From positions 1-64,000 of the forward strand of contig JALIGW010000213.1 of the NCBI GenBank assembly GCA_023053685.1: a stretch of DNA of 64,000 bases, written 5' to 3'. Positions 13,338-25,900 of this stretch are shown here, in pieces. Within the stretch, counting starts at the first letter, position 1. The number at the start of each line of letters is the position of its first letter. Source of the stretch: Diadophis punctatus similis. Lineage: Eukaryota; Chordata; Lepidosauria; Squamata; Dipsadidae. The position numbers and the translations under genes are program-made. Under the pieces are notes generated by a model. The model was not told the origin of the DNA, searched no databases, and was given only the letters and a program-made list of their open reading frames with translations.

Positions 13338-13500
13338 GAATTCGGCTTTCCAGCCTGTGGGGAACAGGAATATGTGTTTCTTTTTCATTTCTGAGGTGTT
13401 TGTCAAAAGTGATGTTTTTGGCTGTATTGAGTCCTAAGGCGAATGCTGTGTTAGACCTTGGGCTAGCTCTTCAGGGTAGGCTCGGAATCGAAAATCAAGC

Positions 13501-13507
13501 GAGAATC
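13501..13507 (+). repeat. 7-bp insertion (GAGAATC) at a monomer junction
   Basis: The junction reads AAGC-GAGAATC-GAGAATTCGG where every clean copy has AAGC-GAGAATTCGG. The extra 7 bp is a near-duplicate of the first bases of the junction. The matching junction in copy 2 (about 18480) lacks it, and the block is longer by exactly this amount. It looks like a slippage event after the two copies separated, or a sequencing error. Confidence 0.85.
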
Positions 13508-15499
13508 GAGAATTCGGCTTTCCAGCCTGTGGGGAACAGGAATATGTGTTTCATTTTCATTTCTGAGGTGTTTGTCAAAAGTCATGTTTTTTGGCTGTAT
13601 TGAGTCCTAAGGCGAATGCAGTGTTAGACTTTGGGCTAGCTCTTCAGGGTAGGCTCGGAATCGAAAAGCAAGCGAGAATTCAGCTTTCCAGCCCATGGGG
13701 AACAGGAATATGTGTTTCATTTTCATTTCTGAGGTGTTTGTCAAAAGTCATGTTTTTTGGCTGTATTGAGTCCTAAGGCGAATGCAGTGTTAGACTTTGG
13801 GCTAGCTCTTCAGGGTAGGCTCGGAATCGAAAATCAAGCGAGAATTTGGCTTTCCAGCCCATGGGGAACAGGAATATGTGTTTCATTTTCATTTCTGAGG
13901 TGTTTGTCAAAAGTCATGTTTTTTGGCTGTATTGAGTCCTAAGGCGAATGCAGTGTTAGACTTTGGGCTAGCTCTTCAGGGTAGGCTCAGAATCGAAAAT
14001 CAAGCGAGAATTCGGCTGTCCAGCCCGTGGGGAACAGGAATATGTGTTTCATTTTCATTTCTGAGGTGTTTGTCAAAAGTGATGTTTTTGGGCTGAATTG
14101 AGAAATAAGGCGAATGCTGTGTTATACCTTGAGCTAGCTCTTCAGGGTAGGCTCGGAATAGAAAATCAAGCGAGAATTCAGCTTTCCAGCCTGTGGGGAA
14201 CAGGAATATGTGTTTCTTTTTCATTTCTGAGGTGTTTGTCAAAAGTGATGTTTTTGGCTGTATTGGGTCCTAAGGCGAATGCTGTGTTAGACCTTGGGCT
14301 AGCTCTTCAGGGAAAGGTCGGAATCAAAAATCAAGCGAAATTCGGCTTTCCAGCCTGTGGGGAACAGGAATATGTGTTTCATTTTCATTTCTGAGGTGTT
14401 TGTCAAAAGTCATATTTTTGGCTGTATTGAGTCCTAAGGCGAATGCTGTGTTAGACTTTGGGCTAGCTCTTCAGGGTAGGCTCGGAATCGAAAATCAAGC
14501 GAGAATTTAGCTTTCCAGCCCGTGGGGAACAGGAATATGTGTTTCTTTTTTAATTTCTGAGGTGTTTGTCAAAAGTGATGTTTTTGGGCTGAATTTAGAA
14601 ATAAGGCGAATGCTGTGTTAGACCTTGGGCTAGCTCTTCAGGAAAAGGTCGGAATCAAAAATCAAGCGAGAATTCGGCTTTCCAGCCTGTGGGGAACAGG
14701 AATATGTGTTTCATTTTCATTTCTGAGGTGTTTGTCAAAAGTCATGTTTTTTGGCTGTATTGAATCCTAAGGCGAATGCAGTGTTAGACTTTGGGCTAGC
14801 TCTTCAGGGTAGGCTCAGAATCGAAAATCAAGCAAGAATTTGGCTTTCCAGCCTGTGGGGAACAGGAATATGTGTTTCTTTTTCATTTCTGAGGTGTTTG
14901 TCAAAAGTGATGTTTTTGGGCTGAATTGAGAAATAAGGCGAATGCTGTGTTAGACCGTGAGCTAGCTCTTCAGGGTAGGCTCGGAATCGAAAATCAAGCG
15001 AGAATTCGGCTTTCCAGCCTGTGGGGAACAGGAATCTGTGTTTCATTTTCATTTCTGAGGTGTTTGTCAAAAGTCATGTTTTTTGGCTGTATTGAGTCCT
15101 AAGGCGAATGCAGTGTTAGACTTTGGGCTAGCTCTTCAGGGTAGGCTCGGAATCGAAAATCAAGCGAGAATTCGGTTTTCCAGCCCGTGGGGAACAGGAA
15201 TATGTGTTTCATTTTCATTTCTGAGGTGTTTGTCAAAAGTCATGTTTTTTGGCTGTATTGAGTCCTAAGGCGAATGCAGTGTTAGACTTTGGGCTAGCTC
15301 TTCAGGGTAGGCTCAGAATCGAAAATCAAGCGAGAATTCGGCTTTCCAGCCCGTGGGGAACAGGAATATGTGTTTCATTTTCATTTCTGAGGTGTTTGTC
15401 AAAAGTGATGTTTTTGGGCTGAATTGAGAAATAAGGCGAATGCTGTGTTAGACCTTGAGCTAGCTCTTCAGGGTAGGCTCGGAATCGAAAATCAAGCGA

Positions 15500-15664
15500 G
15501 AATTCGGCTTTCCAGCCTGTGGGGAACAGGAATATGTGTTTCTTTTTCATTTCTGAGGTGTTTGTCAAAAGTGATGTTTTTGGCTGTATTGAGTCCTAAG
15601 GCGAATGCTGTGTTAGACCTTGGGCTAGCTCTTCAGGGAAAGGTCGGAATCAAAAATCAAGCGA
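15500..15664 (+). repeat. 165-bp monomer class (short T/G run, GGGAAAGGTC)
   Basis: Example of the 165-bp class. It has lost one base in the TTTTTGGCTG run (the reference has TTTTTGGGCTG). It also carries TATTGAGTCC in place of the GAGAAATAAGG arm, GACCTTGGG, GGGAAAGGTCGG and AATCAAAAATC. These marks travel together in dozens of copies, so they define a class rather than random noise. Because 165 is a multiple of three, a frame passing through this class keeps its phase into the next monomer. This accounts for many of the longer open frames in the array. Confidence 0.9.
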
Positions 15665-15830
15665 GAATTCGGCTTTCCAGCCTGTGGGGAACAGGAATAT
15701 GTGTTTCTTTTTCATTTCTGAGGTGTTTGTCAAAAGTGATGTTTTTGGGCTGAATTGAGAAATAAGGGGAATGCTGTGTTAGACCGTGAGCTAGCTCTTC
15801 AGGGTAGGCTCGGAATCGAAAATCAAGTGA

Positions 15831-15996
15831 GAATTTGGCTTTCCAGCCTGTGGGGAACAGGAATATGTGTTTCATTTTCATTTCTGAGGTGTTTGTCAAA
15901 AGTCATGTTTTTTGGCTGTATTGAGTCCTAAGGCGAATGCAGTGTTAGACTTTGGGCTAGCTCTTCAGGGTAGGCTCGGAATCGAAAATCAAGCGA
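15831..15996 (+). repeat. 166-bp monomer class (GTCATG, GCAGTG)
   Basis: Example of the class with GTCATGTTTTTTGGCTG, TATTGAGTCC, GCAGTGTTAGACTTTGGG and GGGTAGGCTC. It is one of the commonest classes. It often occurs as two to four consecutive copies (for example about 18.5-19.0 kb and 27.8-28.2 kb), which suggests monomer-level amplification inside the higher-order unit. This copy's head reads GAATTTGG, so its EcoRI site is lost by a C to T change at a CpG. Confidence 0.9.
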
Positions 15997-16659
15997 GAAT
16001 TCAGCTTTCCAGCCCATGGGGAACAGGAATATGTGTTTCATTTTCATTTCTGAGGTGTTTGTCAAAAGTGATGTTTTTGGCTGTATTGAGTCCTAAGGCG
16101 AATGCTGTGTTAGACCTTGGGCTAGCTCTTCAGGGAAAGGTCGGAATCAAAAATCAAGCGAGAATTTGGCTTTCCAGCCTGTGGGGAACAGGAATATGTG
16201 TTTCTTTTTCATTTCTGAGGTGTTTGTCAAAAGTGATGTTTTTGGGCTGAATTGAGAAATAAGGGGAATGCTGTGTTAGACCGTGAGCTAGCTCTTCAGG
16301 GTAGGCTCGGAATCGAAAATCAAGCGAGAATTCGGCTTTCCAGCCTGTGGGGAACAGGAATATGTGTTTCATTTTCATTTCTGAGGTGTTTGTCAAAAGT
16401 CATGTTTTTTGGCTGTATTGAGTCCTAAGGCAAATGCAGTGTTAGACTTTGGGCTAGCTCTTCAGGGTAGGCTCGGAATCGAAAATCAAGCGAGAATTCG
16501 GCTTTCCAGCCCATGGGGAACAGGAATATGTGTTTCATTTTCATTTCTGAGGTGTTTGTCAAAAGTGATGTTTTTGGGCTGTATTGAGTCCTAAGGCGAA
16601 TGCTGTGTTAGACCTTGGGCTAGCTCTTCAGGGAAAGGTCAGAATCAAAAATCAAGCGA

Positions 16660-16825
16660 GAATTCGGCTTTCCAGCCTGTGGGGAACAGGAATATGTGTT
16701 TCATTTTCATTTCTGAGGTGTTTGTCAAAAGTGATGTTTTTGGGCTGAATTAAGAAATAAGGCGAATGCTGTGTTAGACCTTGAGCTAGCTCTTCAGGGT
16801 AGGCTTGGAATCGAAAATCAAGCGA
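16660..16825 (+). repeat. 166-bp monomer class (GAATTAAGAAAT, GGCTTGG)
   Basis: Example of the class with GGCTGAATTAAGAAATAAGG, GACCTTGAG and GGCTTGGAATCG. The last is a CpG to TpG change relative to GGCTCGG. It is nearly always followed by the class at 16826-16991, so the two behave as a fixed dimer. The dimer appears about every 4-5 kb, for example near 21.7, 25.7, 32.8, 37.5, 42.1, 44.1, 45.6, 49.4, 56.7 and 58.8 kb. Confidence 0.85.
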
Positions 16826-16991
16826 GAATTCAGCTGTCCAGCCCATGGGGAATAGGGATATGTGTTTCTTTTTCATTTCTGAGGTTTTTGTCAAAAGTGA
16901 TGTTTTTGGGCTGAATTGAATCCTAAGGCGAATGCTGTGTTAGACTTTGGGCTAGCTCTTCAGGAAAAGGTCGGAATCAAAAATCAAGCGA
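16826..16991 (+). repeat. 166-bp monomer class (GAATAGGGATATG, GAATTGAATCC)
   Basis: Second half of the fixed dimer. The head is GAATTCAGCTGTCCAGCCC, followed by GGGGAATAGGGATATG where other classes have GGGGAACAGGAATATG. Then come GAGGTTTTTGTC (GAGGTGTTTGTC elsewhere), GGCTGAATTGAATCC, GACTTTGGG and AGGAAAAGGTCGG. The GGGATATG variant makes this the easiest class to recognise and a useful anchor for aligning higher-order copies. Confidence 0.85.
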
Positions 16992-18151
16992 GAATTCGGC
17001 TTTCCAGCCTGTGGGGAACAGGAATATGTGTTTCATTTTCATTTCTGAGGTGTTTGTCAAAAGTCATGTTTTTTGGCTGTATTAAGTCCTAAGGCGAATG
17101 CAGTGTTAGACTTTGGGCTAGCTCTTCAGGGTAGGCTCAGAATCGAAAATCAAGCGAGAATTCGGCTGTCCAGCCCGTGGGGAACAGGAATATGTGTTTC
17201 ATTTTCATTTCTGAGGTGTTTGTCAAAAGTGATGTTTTTGGGCTGAATTGAGAAATAAGGCGAATGCTGTGTTATACCTTGAGCTAGCTCTTCAGGGTAG
17301 GCTCGGAATAGAAAATCAAGCGAGAATTTGGCTTTCCAGCCTGTGGGGAACAGGAATATGTGTTTCTTTTTCATTTCTGAGGTGTTTGTCAAAAGTGATG
17401 TTTTTGGCTGTATTGAGTCCTAAGGCGAATGCTGTGTTAGACCTTGGGCTAGCTCTTCAGGGAAAGGTCGGAATCAAAAATCAAGCGAGAATTCGGCTTT
17501 CCAGCCTGTGGGGAACAGGAATATGTGTTTCATTTTCATTTCTGAGGTGTTTGTCAAAAGTCATATTTTTGGCTGTATTGAGTCCTAAGGCGAATGCTGT
17601 GTTAGACCTTGAGCTAGCTCTTCAGGGTAGGCTCGGAATCGAAAAATAAGCGAGAATTCGGCTTTCCAGCCCGTGGGGAACAGGAATATGTGTTTCTTTT
17701 TCATTTCTGAGGTGTTTGTCAAAAGTGATGTTTTTGGGCTGAATTGAGAAATAAGGCGAATGCTGTGTTAGACCGTGAGCTAGCTCTTCAGGGTAGGCTC
17801 GGAATCGAAAATCAAGCGAGAATTCGGCTTTCCAGCCTGTGGGGAACAGGAATCTGTGTTTCATTTTCATTTCTGAGGTGTTTGTCAAAAGTCATGTTTT
17901 TTGGCTGTATTGAGTCCTAAGGCGAATGCAGTGTTAGACTTTGGGCTAGCTCTTCAGGGTAGGCTCGGAATCGAAAATCAAGCGAGAATTCGGTTTTCCA
18001 GCCCGTGGGGAACAGGAATATGTGTTTCATTTTCATTTCTGAGGTGTTTGTCAAAAGTCATGTTTTTTGGCTGTATTGAGTCCTAAGGCGAATGCAGTGT
18101 TAGACTTTGGGCTAGCTCTTCAGGGTAGGCTCAGAATCGAAAATCAAGCGA

Positions 18152-21100
18152 GAATTCGGCTTTCCAGCCCGTGGGGAACAGGAATATGTGTTTCATTTTC
18201 ATTTCTGAGGTGTTTGTCAAAAGTGATGTTTTTGGGCTGAATTGAGAAATAAGGCGAATGCTGTGTTAGACCTTGAGCTAGCTCTTCAGGGTAGGCTCGG
18301 AATCGAAAATCAAGCGAGAATTCGGCTTTCCAGCCTGTGGGGAACAGGAATATGTGTTTCTTTTTCATTTCTGAGGTGTTTGTCAAAAGTGATGTTTTTG
18401 GCTGTATTGAGTCCTAAGGCGAATGCTGTGTTAGACCTTGGGCTAGCTCTTCAGGGTAGGCTCGGAATCGAAAATCAAGCGAGAATTCGGCTTTCCAGCC
18501 TGTGGGGAACAGGAATATGTGTTTCATTTTCATTTCTGAGGTGTTTGTCAAAAGTCATGTTTTTTGGCTGTATTGAGTCCTAAGGCGAATGCAGTGTTAG
18601 ACTTTGGGCTAGCTCTTCAGGGTAGGCTCGGAATCGAAAATCAAGCGAGAATTCAGCTTTCCAGCCCATGGGGAACAGGAATATGTGTTTCATTTTCATT
18701 TCTGAGGTGTTTGTCAAAAGTCATGTTTTTTGGCTGTATTGAGTCCTAAGGCGAATGCAGTGTTAGACTTTGGGCTAGCTCTTCAGGGTAGGCTCGGAAT
18801 CGAAAATCAAGCGAGAATTTGGCTTTCCAGCCCATGGGGAACAGGAATATGTGTTTCATTTTCATTTCTGAGGTGTTTGTCAAAAGTCATGTTTTTTGGC
18901 TGTATTGAGTCCTAAGGCGAATGCAGTGTTAGACTTTGGGCTAGCTCTTCAGGGTAGGCTCAGAATCGAAAATCAAGCGAGAATTCGGCTGTCCAGCCCG
19001 TGGGGAACAGGAATATGTGTTTCATTTTCATTTCTGAGGTGTTTGTCAAAAGTGATGTTTTTGGGCTGAATTGAGAAATAAGGCGAATGCTGTGTTATAC
19101 CTTGAGCTAGCTCTTCAGGGTAGGCTCGGAATAGAAAATCAAGCGAGAATTCAGCTTTCCAGCCTGTGGGGAACAGGAATATGTGTTTCTTTTTCATTTC
19201 TGAGGTGTTTGTCAAAAGTGATGTTTTTGGCTGTATTGGGTCCTAAGGCAAATGCTGTGTTAGACCTTGGGCTAGCTCTTCAGGGAAAGGTCGGAATCAA
19301 AAATCAAGCGAAATTCGGCTTTCCAGCCTGTGGGGAACAGGAATATGTGTTTCATTTTCATTTCTGAGGTGTTTGTCAAAAGTCATATTTTTGGCTGTAT
19401 TGAGTCCTAAGGCGAATGCTGTGTTAGACTTTGGGCTAGCTCTTCAGGGTAGGCTCGGAATCGAAAATCAAGCGAGAATTTAGCTTTCCAGCCCGTGGGG
19501 AACAGGAATATGTGTTTCTTTTTTAATTTCTGAGGTGTTTGTCAAAAGTGATGTTTTTGGGCTGAATTTAGAAATAAGGCGAATGCTGTGTTAGACCTTG
19601 GGCTAGCTCTTCAGGAAAAGGTCGGAATCAAAAATCAAGCGAGAATTCGGCTTTCCAGCCTGTGGGGAACAGGAATATGTGTTTCATTTTCATTTCTGAG
19701 GTGTTTGTCAAAAGTCATGTTTTTTGGCTGTATTGAATCCTAAGGCGAATGCAGTGTTAGACTTTGGGCTAGCTCTTCAGGGTAGGCTCAGAATCGAAAA
19801 TCAAGCAAGAATTTGGCTTTCCAGCCTGTGGGGAACAGGAATATGTGTTTCTTTTTCATTTCTGAGGTGTTTGTCAAAAGTGATGTTTTTGGGCTGAATT
19901 GAGAAATAAGGCGAATGCTGTGTTAGACCGTGAGCTAGCTCTTCAGGGTAGGCTCGGAATCGAAAATCAAGCGAGAATTCGGCTTTCCAGCCTGTGGGGA
20001 ACAGGAATCTGTGTTTCATTTTCATTTCTGAGGTGTTTGTCAAAAGTCATGTTTTTTGGCTGTATTGAGTCCTAAGGCGAATGCAGTGTTAGACTTTGGG
20101 CTAGCTCTTCAGGGTAGGCTCGGAATCGAAAATCAAGCGAGAATTCGGTTTTCCAGCCCGTGGGGAACAGGAATATGTGTTTCATTTTCATTTCTGAGGT
20201 GTTTGTCAAAAGTCATGTTTTTTGGCTGTATTGAGTCCTAAGGCGAATGCAGTGTTAGACTTTGGGCTAGCTCTTCAGGGTAGGCTCAGAATCGAAAATC
20301 AAGCGAGAATTCGGCTTTCCAGCCCGTGGGGAACAGGAATATGTGTTTCATTTTCATTTCTGAGGTGTTTGTCAAAAGTGATGTTTTTGGGCTGAATTGA
20401 GAAATAAGGCGAATGCTGTGTTAGACCTTGAGCTAGCTCTTCAGGGTAGGCTCGGAATCGAAAATCAAGCGAGAATTCGGCTTTCCAGCCTGTGGGGAAC
20501 AGGAATATGTGTTTCTTTTTCATTTCTGAGGTGTTTGTCAAAAGTGATGTTTTTGGCTGTATTGAGTACTAAGGCGAATGCTGTGTTAGACCTTGGGCTA
20601 GCTCTTCAGGGAAAGGTCGGAATCAAAAATCAAGCGAGAATTCGGCTTTCCAGCCTGTGGGGAACAGGAATATGTGTTTCTTTTTCATTTCTGAGGTGTT
20701 TGTCAAAAGTGATGTTTTTGGGCTGAATTGAGAAATAAGGGGAATGCTGTGTTAGACCGTGAGCTAGCTCTTCAGGGTAGGCTCGGAATCGAAAATCAAG
20801 TGAGAATTTGGCTTTCCAGCCTGTGGGGAACAGGAATATGTGTTTCATTTTCATTTCTGAGGTGTTTGTCAAAAGTCATGTTTTTTGGCTGTATTGAGTC
20901 CTAAGGCGAATGCAGTGTTAGACTTTGGGCTAGCTCTTCAGGGTAGGCTCGGAATCGAAAATCAAGCGAGAATTCAGCTTTCCAGCCCATGGGGAACAGG
21001 AATATGTGTTTCATTTTCATTTCTGAGGTGTTTGTCAAAAGTGATGTTTTTGGCTGTATTGAGTCCTAAGGCGAATGCTGTGTTAGACCTTGGGCTAGCT

Positions 21101-22957
21101 CTTCAGGAAAGGTCGGAATCAAAAATCAAGTGAGAATTTGGCTTTCCAGCCTGTGGGGAACAGGAATATGTGTTTCTTTTTCATTTCTGAGGTGTTTGTC
21201 AAAAGTGATGTTTTTGGGCTGAATTGAGAAATAAGGGGAATGCTGTGTTAGACCGTGAGCTAGCTCTTCAGGGTAGGCTCGGAATCGAAAATCAAGCGAG
21301 AATTCGGCTTTCCAGCCTGTGGGGAACAGGAATATGTGTTTCATTTTCATTTCTGAGGTGTTTGTCAAAAGTCATGTTTTTTGGCTGTATTGAGTCCTAA
21401 GGCAAATGCAGTGTTAGACTTTGGGCTAGCTCTTCAGGGTAGGCTCGGAATCGAAAATCAAGCGAGAATTCGGCTTTCCAGCCCATGGGGAACAGGAATA
21501 TGTGTTTCATTTTCATTTCTGAGGTGTTTGTCAAAAGTGATGTTTTTGGGCTGTATTGAGTCCTAAGGCGAATGCTGTGTTAGACCTTGGGCTAGCTCTT
21601 CAGGGAAAGGTCAGAATCAAAAATCAAGCGAGAATTCGGCTTTCCAGCCTGTGGGGAACAGGAATATGTGTTTCATTTTCATTTCTGAGGTGTTTGTCAA
21701 AAGTGATGTTTTTGGGCTGAATTAAGAAATAAGGCGAATGCTGTGTTAGACCTTGAGCTAGCTCTTCAGGGTAGGCTTGGAATCGAAAATCAAGCGAGAA
21801 TTCAGCTGTCCAGCCCATGGGGAATAGGGATATGTGTTTCTTTTTCATTTCTGAGGTTTTTGTCAAAAGTGATGTTTTTGGGCTGAATTGAATCCTAAGG
21901 CGAATGCTGTGTTAGACTTTGGGCTAGCTCTTCAGGAAAAGGTCGGAATCAAAAATCAAGCGAGAATTCGGCTTTCCAGCCTGTGGGGAACAGGAATATG
22001 TGTTTCATTTTCATTTCTGAGGTGTTTGTCAAAAGTCATGTTTTTTGGCTGTATTAAGTCCTAAGGCGAATGCAGTGTTAGACTTTGGGCTAGCTCTTCA
22101 GGGTAGGCTCAGAATCGAAAATCAAGCGAGAATTCGGCTGTCCAGCCCGTGGGGAACAGGAATATGTGTTTCATTTTCATTTCTGAGGTGTTTGTCAAAA
22201 GTGATGTTTTTGGGCTGAATTGAGAAATAAGGCGAATGCTGTGTTATACCTTGAGCTAGCTCTTCAGGGTAGGCTCGGAATAGAAAATCAAGCGAGAATT
22301 TGGCTTTCCAGCCTGTGGGGAACAGGAATATGTGTTTCTTTTTCATTTCTGAGGTGTTTGTCAAAAGTGATGTTTTTGGCTGTATTGAGTCCTAAGGCGA
22401 ATGCTGTGTTAGACCTTGGGCTAGCTCTTCAGGGAAAGGTCGGAATCAAAAATCAAGCGAGAATTCGGCTTTCCAGCCTGTGGGGAACAGGAATATGTGT
22501 TTCATTTTCATTTCTGAGGTGTTTGTCAAAAGTCATATTTTTGGCTGTATTGAGTCCTAAGGCGAATGCTGTGTTAGACCTTGAGCTAGCTCTTCAGGGT
22601 AGGCTCGGAATCGAAAAATAAGCGAGAATTCGGCTTTCCAGCCCGTGGGGAACAGGAATATGTGTTTCTTTTTCATTTCTGAGGTGTTTGTCAAAAGTGA
22701 TGTTTTTGGGCTGAATTTAGAAATAAGGCGAATGCTGTGTTAGACCTTGGGCTAGCTCTTCAGGAAAAGGTCGGAATCAAAAATCAAGCGAGAATTCGGC
22801 TTTCCAGCCTGTGGGGAACAGGAATCTGTGTTTCATTTTCATTTCTGAGGTGTTTGTCAAAAGTCATGTTTTTTGGCTGTATTGAGTCCTAAGGCGAATG
22901 CAGTGTTAGACTTTGGGCTAGCTCTTCAGGGTAGGCTCAGAATCGAAAATCAAGCGA
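18152..22957. repeat. 30-monomer higher-order repeat, copy 2 (29 monomers present)
   Basis: This block matches copy 1 monomer by monomer at an offset near 4973-4980 bp. By eye I found only a handful of differences over most of its length: GGCAAATGC near 19248, TGAGTACT near 20566, a one-base loss near 21108, and AAGTGAG near 21128. It shares the marks near 14550 and 17081 with copy 1 (here about 19520 and 22053). Its end lacks one monomer, the one with the head GGTTTTCC that precedes the next block in copies 1 and 4. One nearby monomer is of the GAATTTAGAAAT class instead, so this end has been rearranged. Confidence 0.85.
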
Positions 22958-25900
22958 GAATTCGGCTTTCCAGCCCGTGGGGAACAGGAATATGTGTTTC
23001 ATTTTCATTTCTGAGGTGTTTGTCAAAAGTGATGTTTTTGGGCTGAATTGAGAAATAAGGCGAATGCTGTGTTAGACCTTGAGCTAGCTCTTCAGGGTAG
23101 GCTCGGAATCGAAAATCAAGCGAGAATTCGGCTTTCCAGCCTGTGGGGAACAGGAATATGTGTTTCTTTTTCATTTCTGAGGTGTTTGTCAAAAGTGATG
23201 TTTTTGGCTGTATTGAGTCCTAAGGCGAATGCTGTGTTAGACCTTGGGCTAGCTCTTCAGGGAAAGGTCGGAATCAAAAATCAAGCGAGAATTCGGCTTT
23301 CCAGCCTGTGGGGAACAGGAATATGTGTTTCTTTTTCATTTCTGAGGTGTTTGTCAAAAGTGATGTTTTTGGCTGAATTGAGAAATAAGGGGAATGCTGT
23401 GTTAGACCGTGAGCTAGCTCTTCAGGGTAGGCTCGGAATCGAAAATCAAGCGAGAATTCGGCTTTCCAGCCTGTGGGGAATAGGGATATGTTTTTCTTTT
23501 TCATTTCTGAGGTGTTTGTCAAAAGTGATGTTTTTGGGCTGAATTGAATCCTAAGGCGAATGCTGTGTTAGACTTTGGGCTAGCTCTTCAGGAAAAGGTC
23601 GGAATCAAAAATCAAGCGAGAATTCGGCTTTCCAGCCTGTGGGGGAACAGGAATATGTGTTTCATTTTCATTTCTGAGGTGTTTGTCAAAAGTCATGTTT
23701 TTTGGCTGTATTGAGTCCTAAGGCGAATGCAGTGTTAGACTTTGGGCTAGCTCTTCAGGGTAGGCTCAGAATCGAAAATCAAGCGAGAATTCGGCTGTCC
23801 AGCCCGTGGGGAACAGGAATATGTGTTTCATTTTCATTTCTGAGGTGTTTGTCAAAAGTGATGTTTTTGGCTGAATTGAGAAATAAGGCGAATGCTGTGT
23901 TATACCTTGAGCTAGCTCTTCAGGGTAGGCTCGGAATCGAAAATCAAGCGAGAATTCGGCTTTCCAGCCTGTGGGGAACAGGAATATGTGTTTCTTTTTC
24001 ATTTCTGAGGTGTTTGTCAAAAGTGATGTTTTTGGCTGTATTGAGTCCTAAGGCGAATGCTGTGTTAGACCTTGGGCTAGCTCTTCAGGGAAAGGTCGGA
24101 ATCAAAAATCAAGCGAGAATTCGGCTTTCCAGCCTGTGGGGAACAGGAATATGTGTTTCTTTTTCATTTCTGAGGTGTTTGTCAAAAGTGATGTTTTTGG
24201 GCTGAATTGAGAAATAAGGGGAATGCTGTGTTAGACCGTGAGCTAGCTCTTCAGGGTAGGCTCGGAATCGAAAATCAAGCGAGAATTCAGCTTTCCAGCC
24301 TGTGGGGAACAGGAATATGTGTTTCATTTTCATTTCTGAGGTGTTTGTCAAAAGTCATGTTTTTTGGCTGTATTGAGTCCTAAGGCGAATGCAGTGTTAG
24401 ACTTTGGGCTAGCTCTTCAGGGTAGGCTCAGAATCGAAAATCAAGCGAGAATTCGGCTGTCCAGCCCGTGGGGAACAGGAATATGTGTTTCATTTTCATT
24501 TCTGAGGTGTTTGTCAAAAGTGATGTTTTTGGGCTGTATTAAGAAATAAGGCGAATGCTGTGTTAGACCTTGAGCTAGCTCTTCAGGGTAGGCTTGGAAT
24601 CGAAAATCAAGCGAGAATTCAGCTGTCCAGCCCGTGGGGAATAGGGATATGTGTTTCTTTTTCATTTCTGAGGTGTTTGTCAAAAGTGATATTTTTGGGC
24701 TGAATTGAATCCTAAGGCGAATGCTGTGTTAGACTTTGGGCTAGCTCTTCAGGAAAAGGTCGGAATCAAAAATCAAGCGAGAATTCGGCTTTCCAGCCTG
24801 TGGGGAACAGGAATATGTGTTTCATTTTCATTTCTGAGGTGTTTGTCAAAAGTCATGTTTTTTGGCTGTATTGAGTCCTAAGGCGAATGCAGTGTTAGAC
24901 TTTGGGCTAGCTCTTCAGGGTAGGCTCAGAATCGAAAATCAAGCGAGAATTCGGCTGTCCAGCCCGTGGGGAACAGGAATATGTGTTTCATTTTCATTTC
25001 TGAGGTGTTTGTCAAAAGTGATGTTTTTGGGCTGAATTGAGAAATAAGGCGAATGCTGTGTTATACCTTGAGCTAGCTCTTCAGGGTAGGCTCGGAATAG
25101 AAAATCAAGCGAGAATTCGGCTTTCCAGCCTGTGGGGAACAGGAATATGTGTTTCTTTTTCATTTCTGAGGTGTTTGTCAAAAGTGATGTTTTTGGGCTG
25201 AATTTAGAAATAAGGCGAATGCTGTGTTAGACCTTGGGCTAGCTCTTCAGGAAAAGGTCGGAATCAAAAATCAAGCGAGAATTCGGCTTTCCAGCCTGTG
25301 GGGAACAGGAATATGTGTTTCATTTTCATTTCTGAGGTGTTTGTCAAAAGTCATGTTTTTTGGCTGTATTGAGTCCTAAGGCGAATGCAGTGTTAGACTT
25401 TGGGCTAGCTCTTCAGGGTAGGCTCAGAATCGAAAATCAAGCGAGAATTCGGCTGTCCAGCCCGTGGGGAACAGGAATATGTGTTTCATTTTCATTTCTG
25501 AGGTGTTTGTCAAAAGTGATGTTTTTGGGCTGTATTGAGTCCTAAGGCGAATGCTCTGTTAGACCTTGGGCTAGCTCTTCAGGGAAAGGTCAGAATCAAA
25601 AATCAAGCGAGAATTCGGCTTTCCAGCCTGTGGGGAACAGGAATATGTGTTTCATTTTCATTTCTGAGGTGTTTGTCAAAAGTGATGTTTTTGGGCTGAA
25701 TTAAGAAATAAGGCGAATGCTGTGTTAGACCTTGAGTTAGCTCTTCAGGGTAGGCTTGGAATCGAAAATCAAGCGAGAATTCAACTGTCCAGCCCATGGG
25801 GAATAGGGATATGTGTTTCTTTTTCATTTCTGAGGTTTTTGTCAAAAGTGATGTTTTTGGGCTGAATTGAATCCTAAGGCGAATGCTGTGTTAGACTTTG

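Larger units (their letters stand above)
13172..18151. repeat. 30-monomer higher-order repeat, copy 1 (4980 bp)
   Basis: Thirty consecutive monomers of mixed classes whose order recurs in the next block and again at 29.3-34.2 kb. A second near-identical monomer of the starting class lies 13 monomers in (15334), so the unit divides as 13+17. The copy is 7 bp longer than the 4973-bp copy at 29259 and contains a 7-bp insertion at 13501-13507. Marks shared only with the neighbouring copy are CTTTTTTAATTTC near 14550 and TATTAAGTCC near 17081. Near 17.7 kb this copy has GAATTGAGAAAT and GACCGTGAG, where the other copies have GAATTTAGAAAT. Confidence 0.85.

Noticed and set aside
13164..13406. 80-codon minus-strand frame repeated dozens of times (begins MTNTSEMK)
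   Set aside because: It is the reverse complement of one and a half monomers. Its conservation follows from repeat homogenisation, and it is broken in many copies by stops and indels.
23702..24205. Open reading frame of 167 codons, the longest in the window
   Set aside because: It is three monomers read through, with the same peptide segments recurring every 55 residues. Equivalent frames on the other strand and in every other copy start and stop with class variants and one-base changes. No domain or codon signal.
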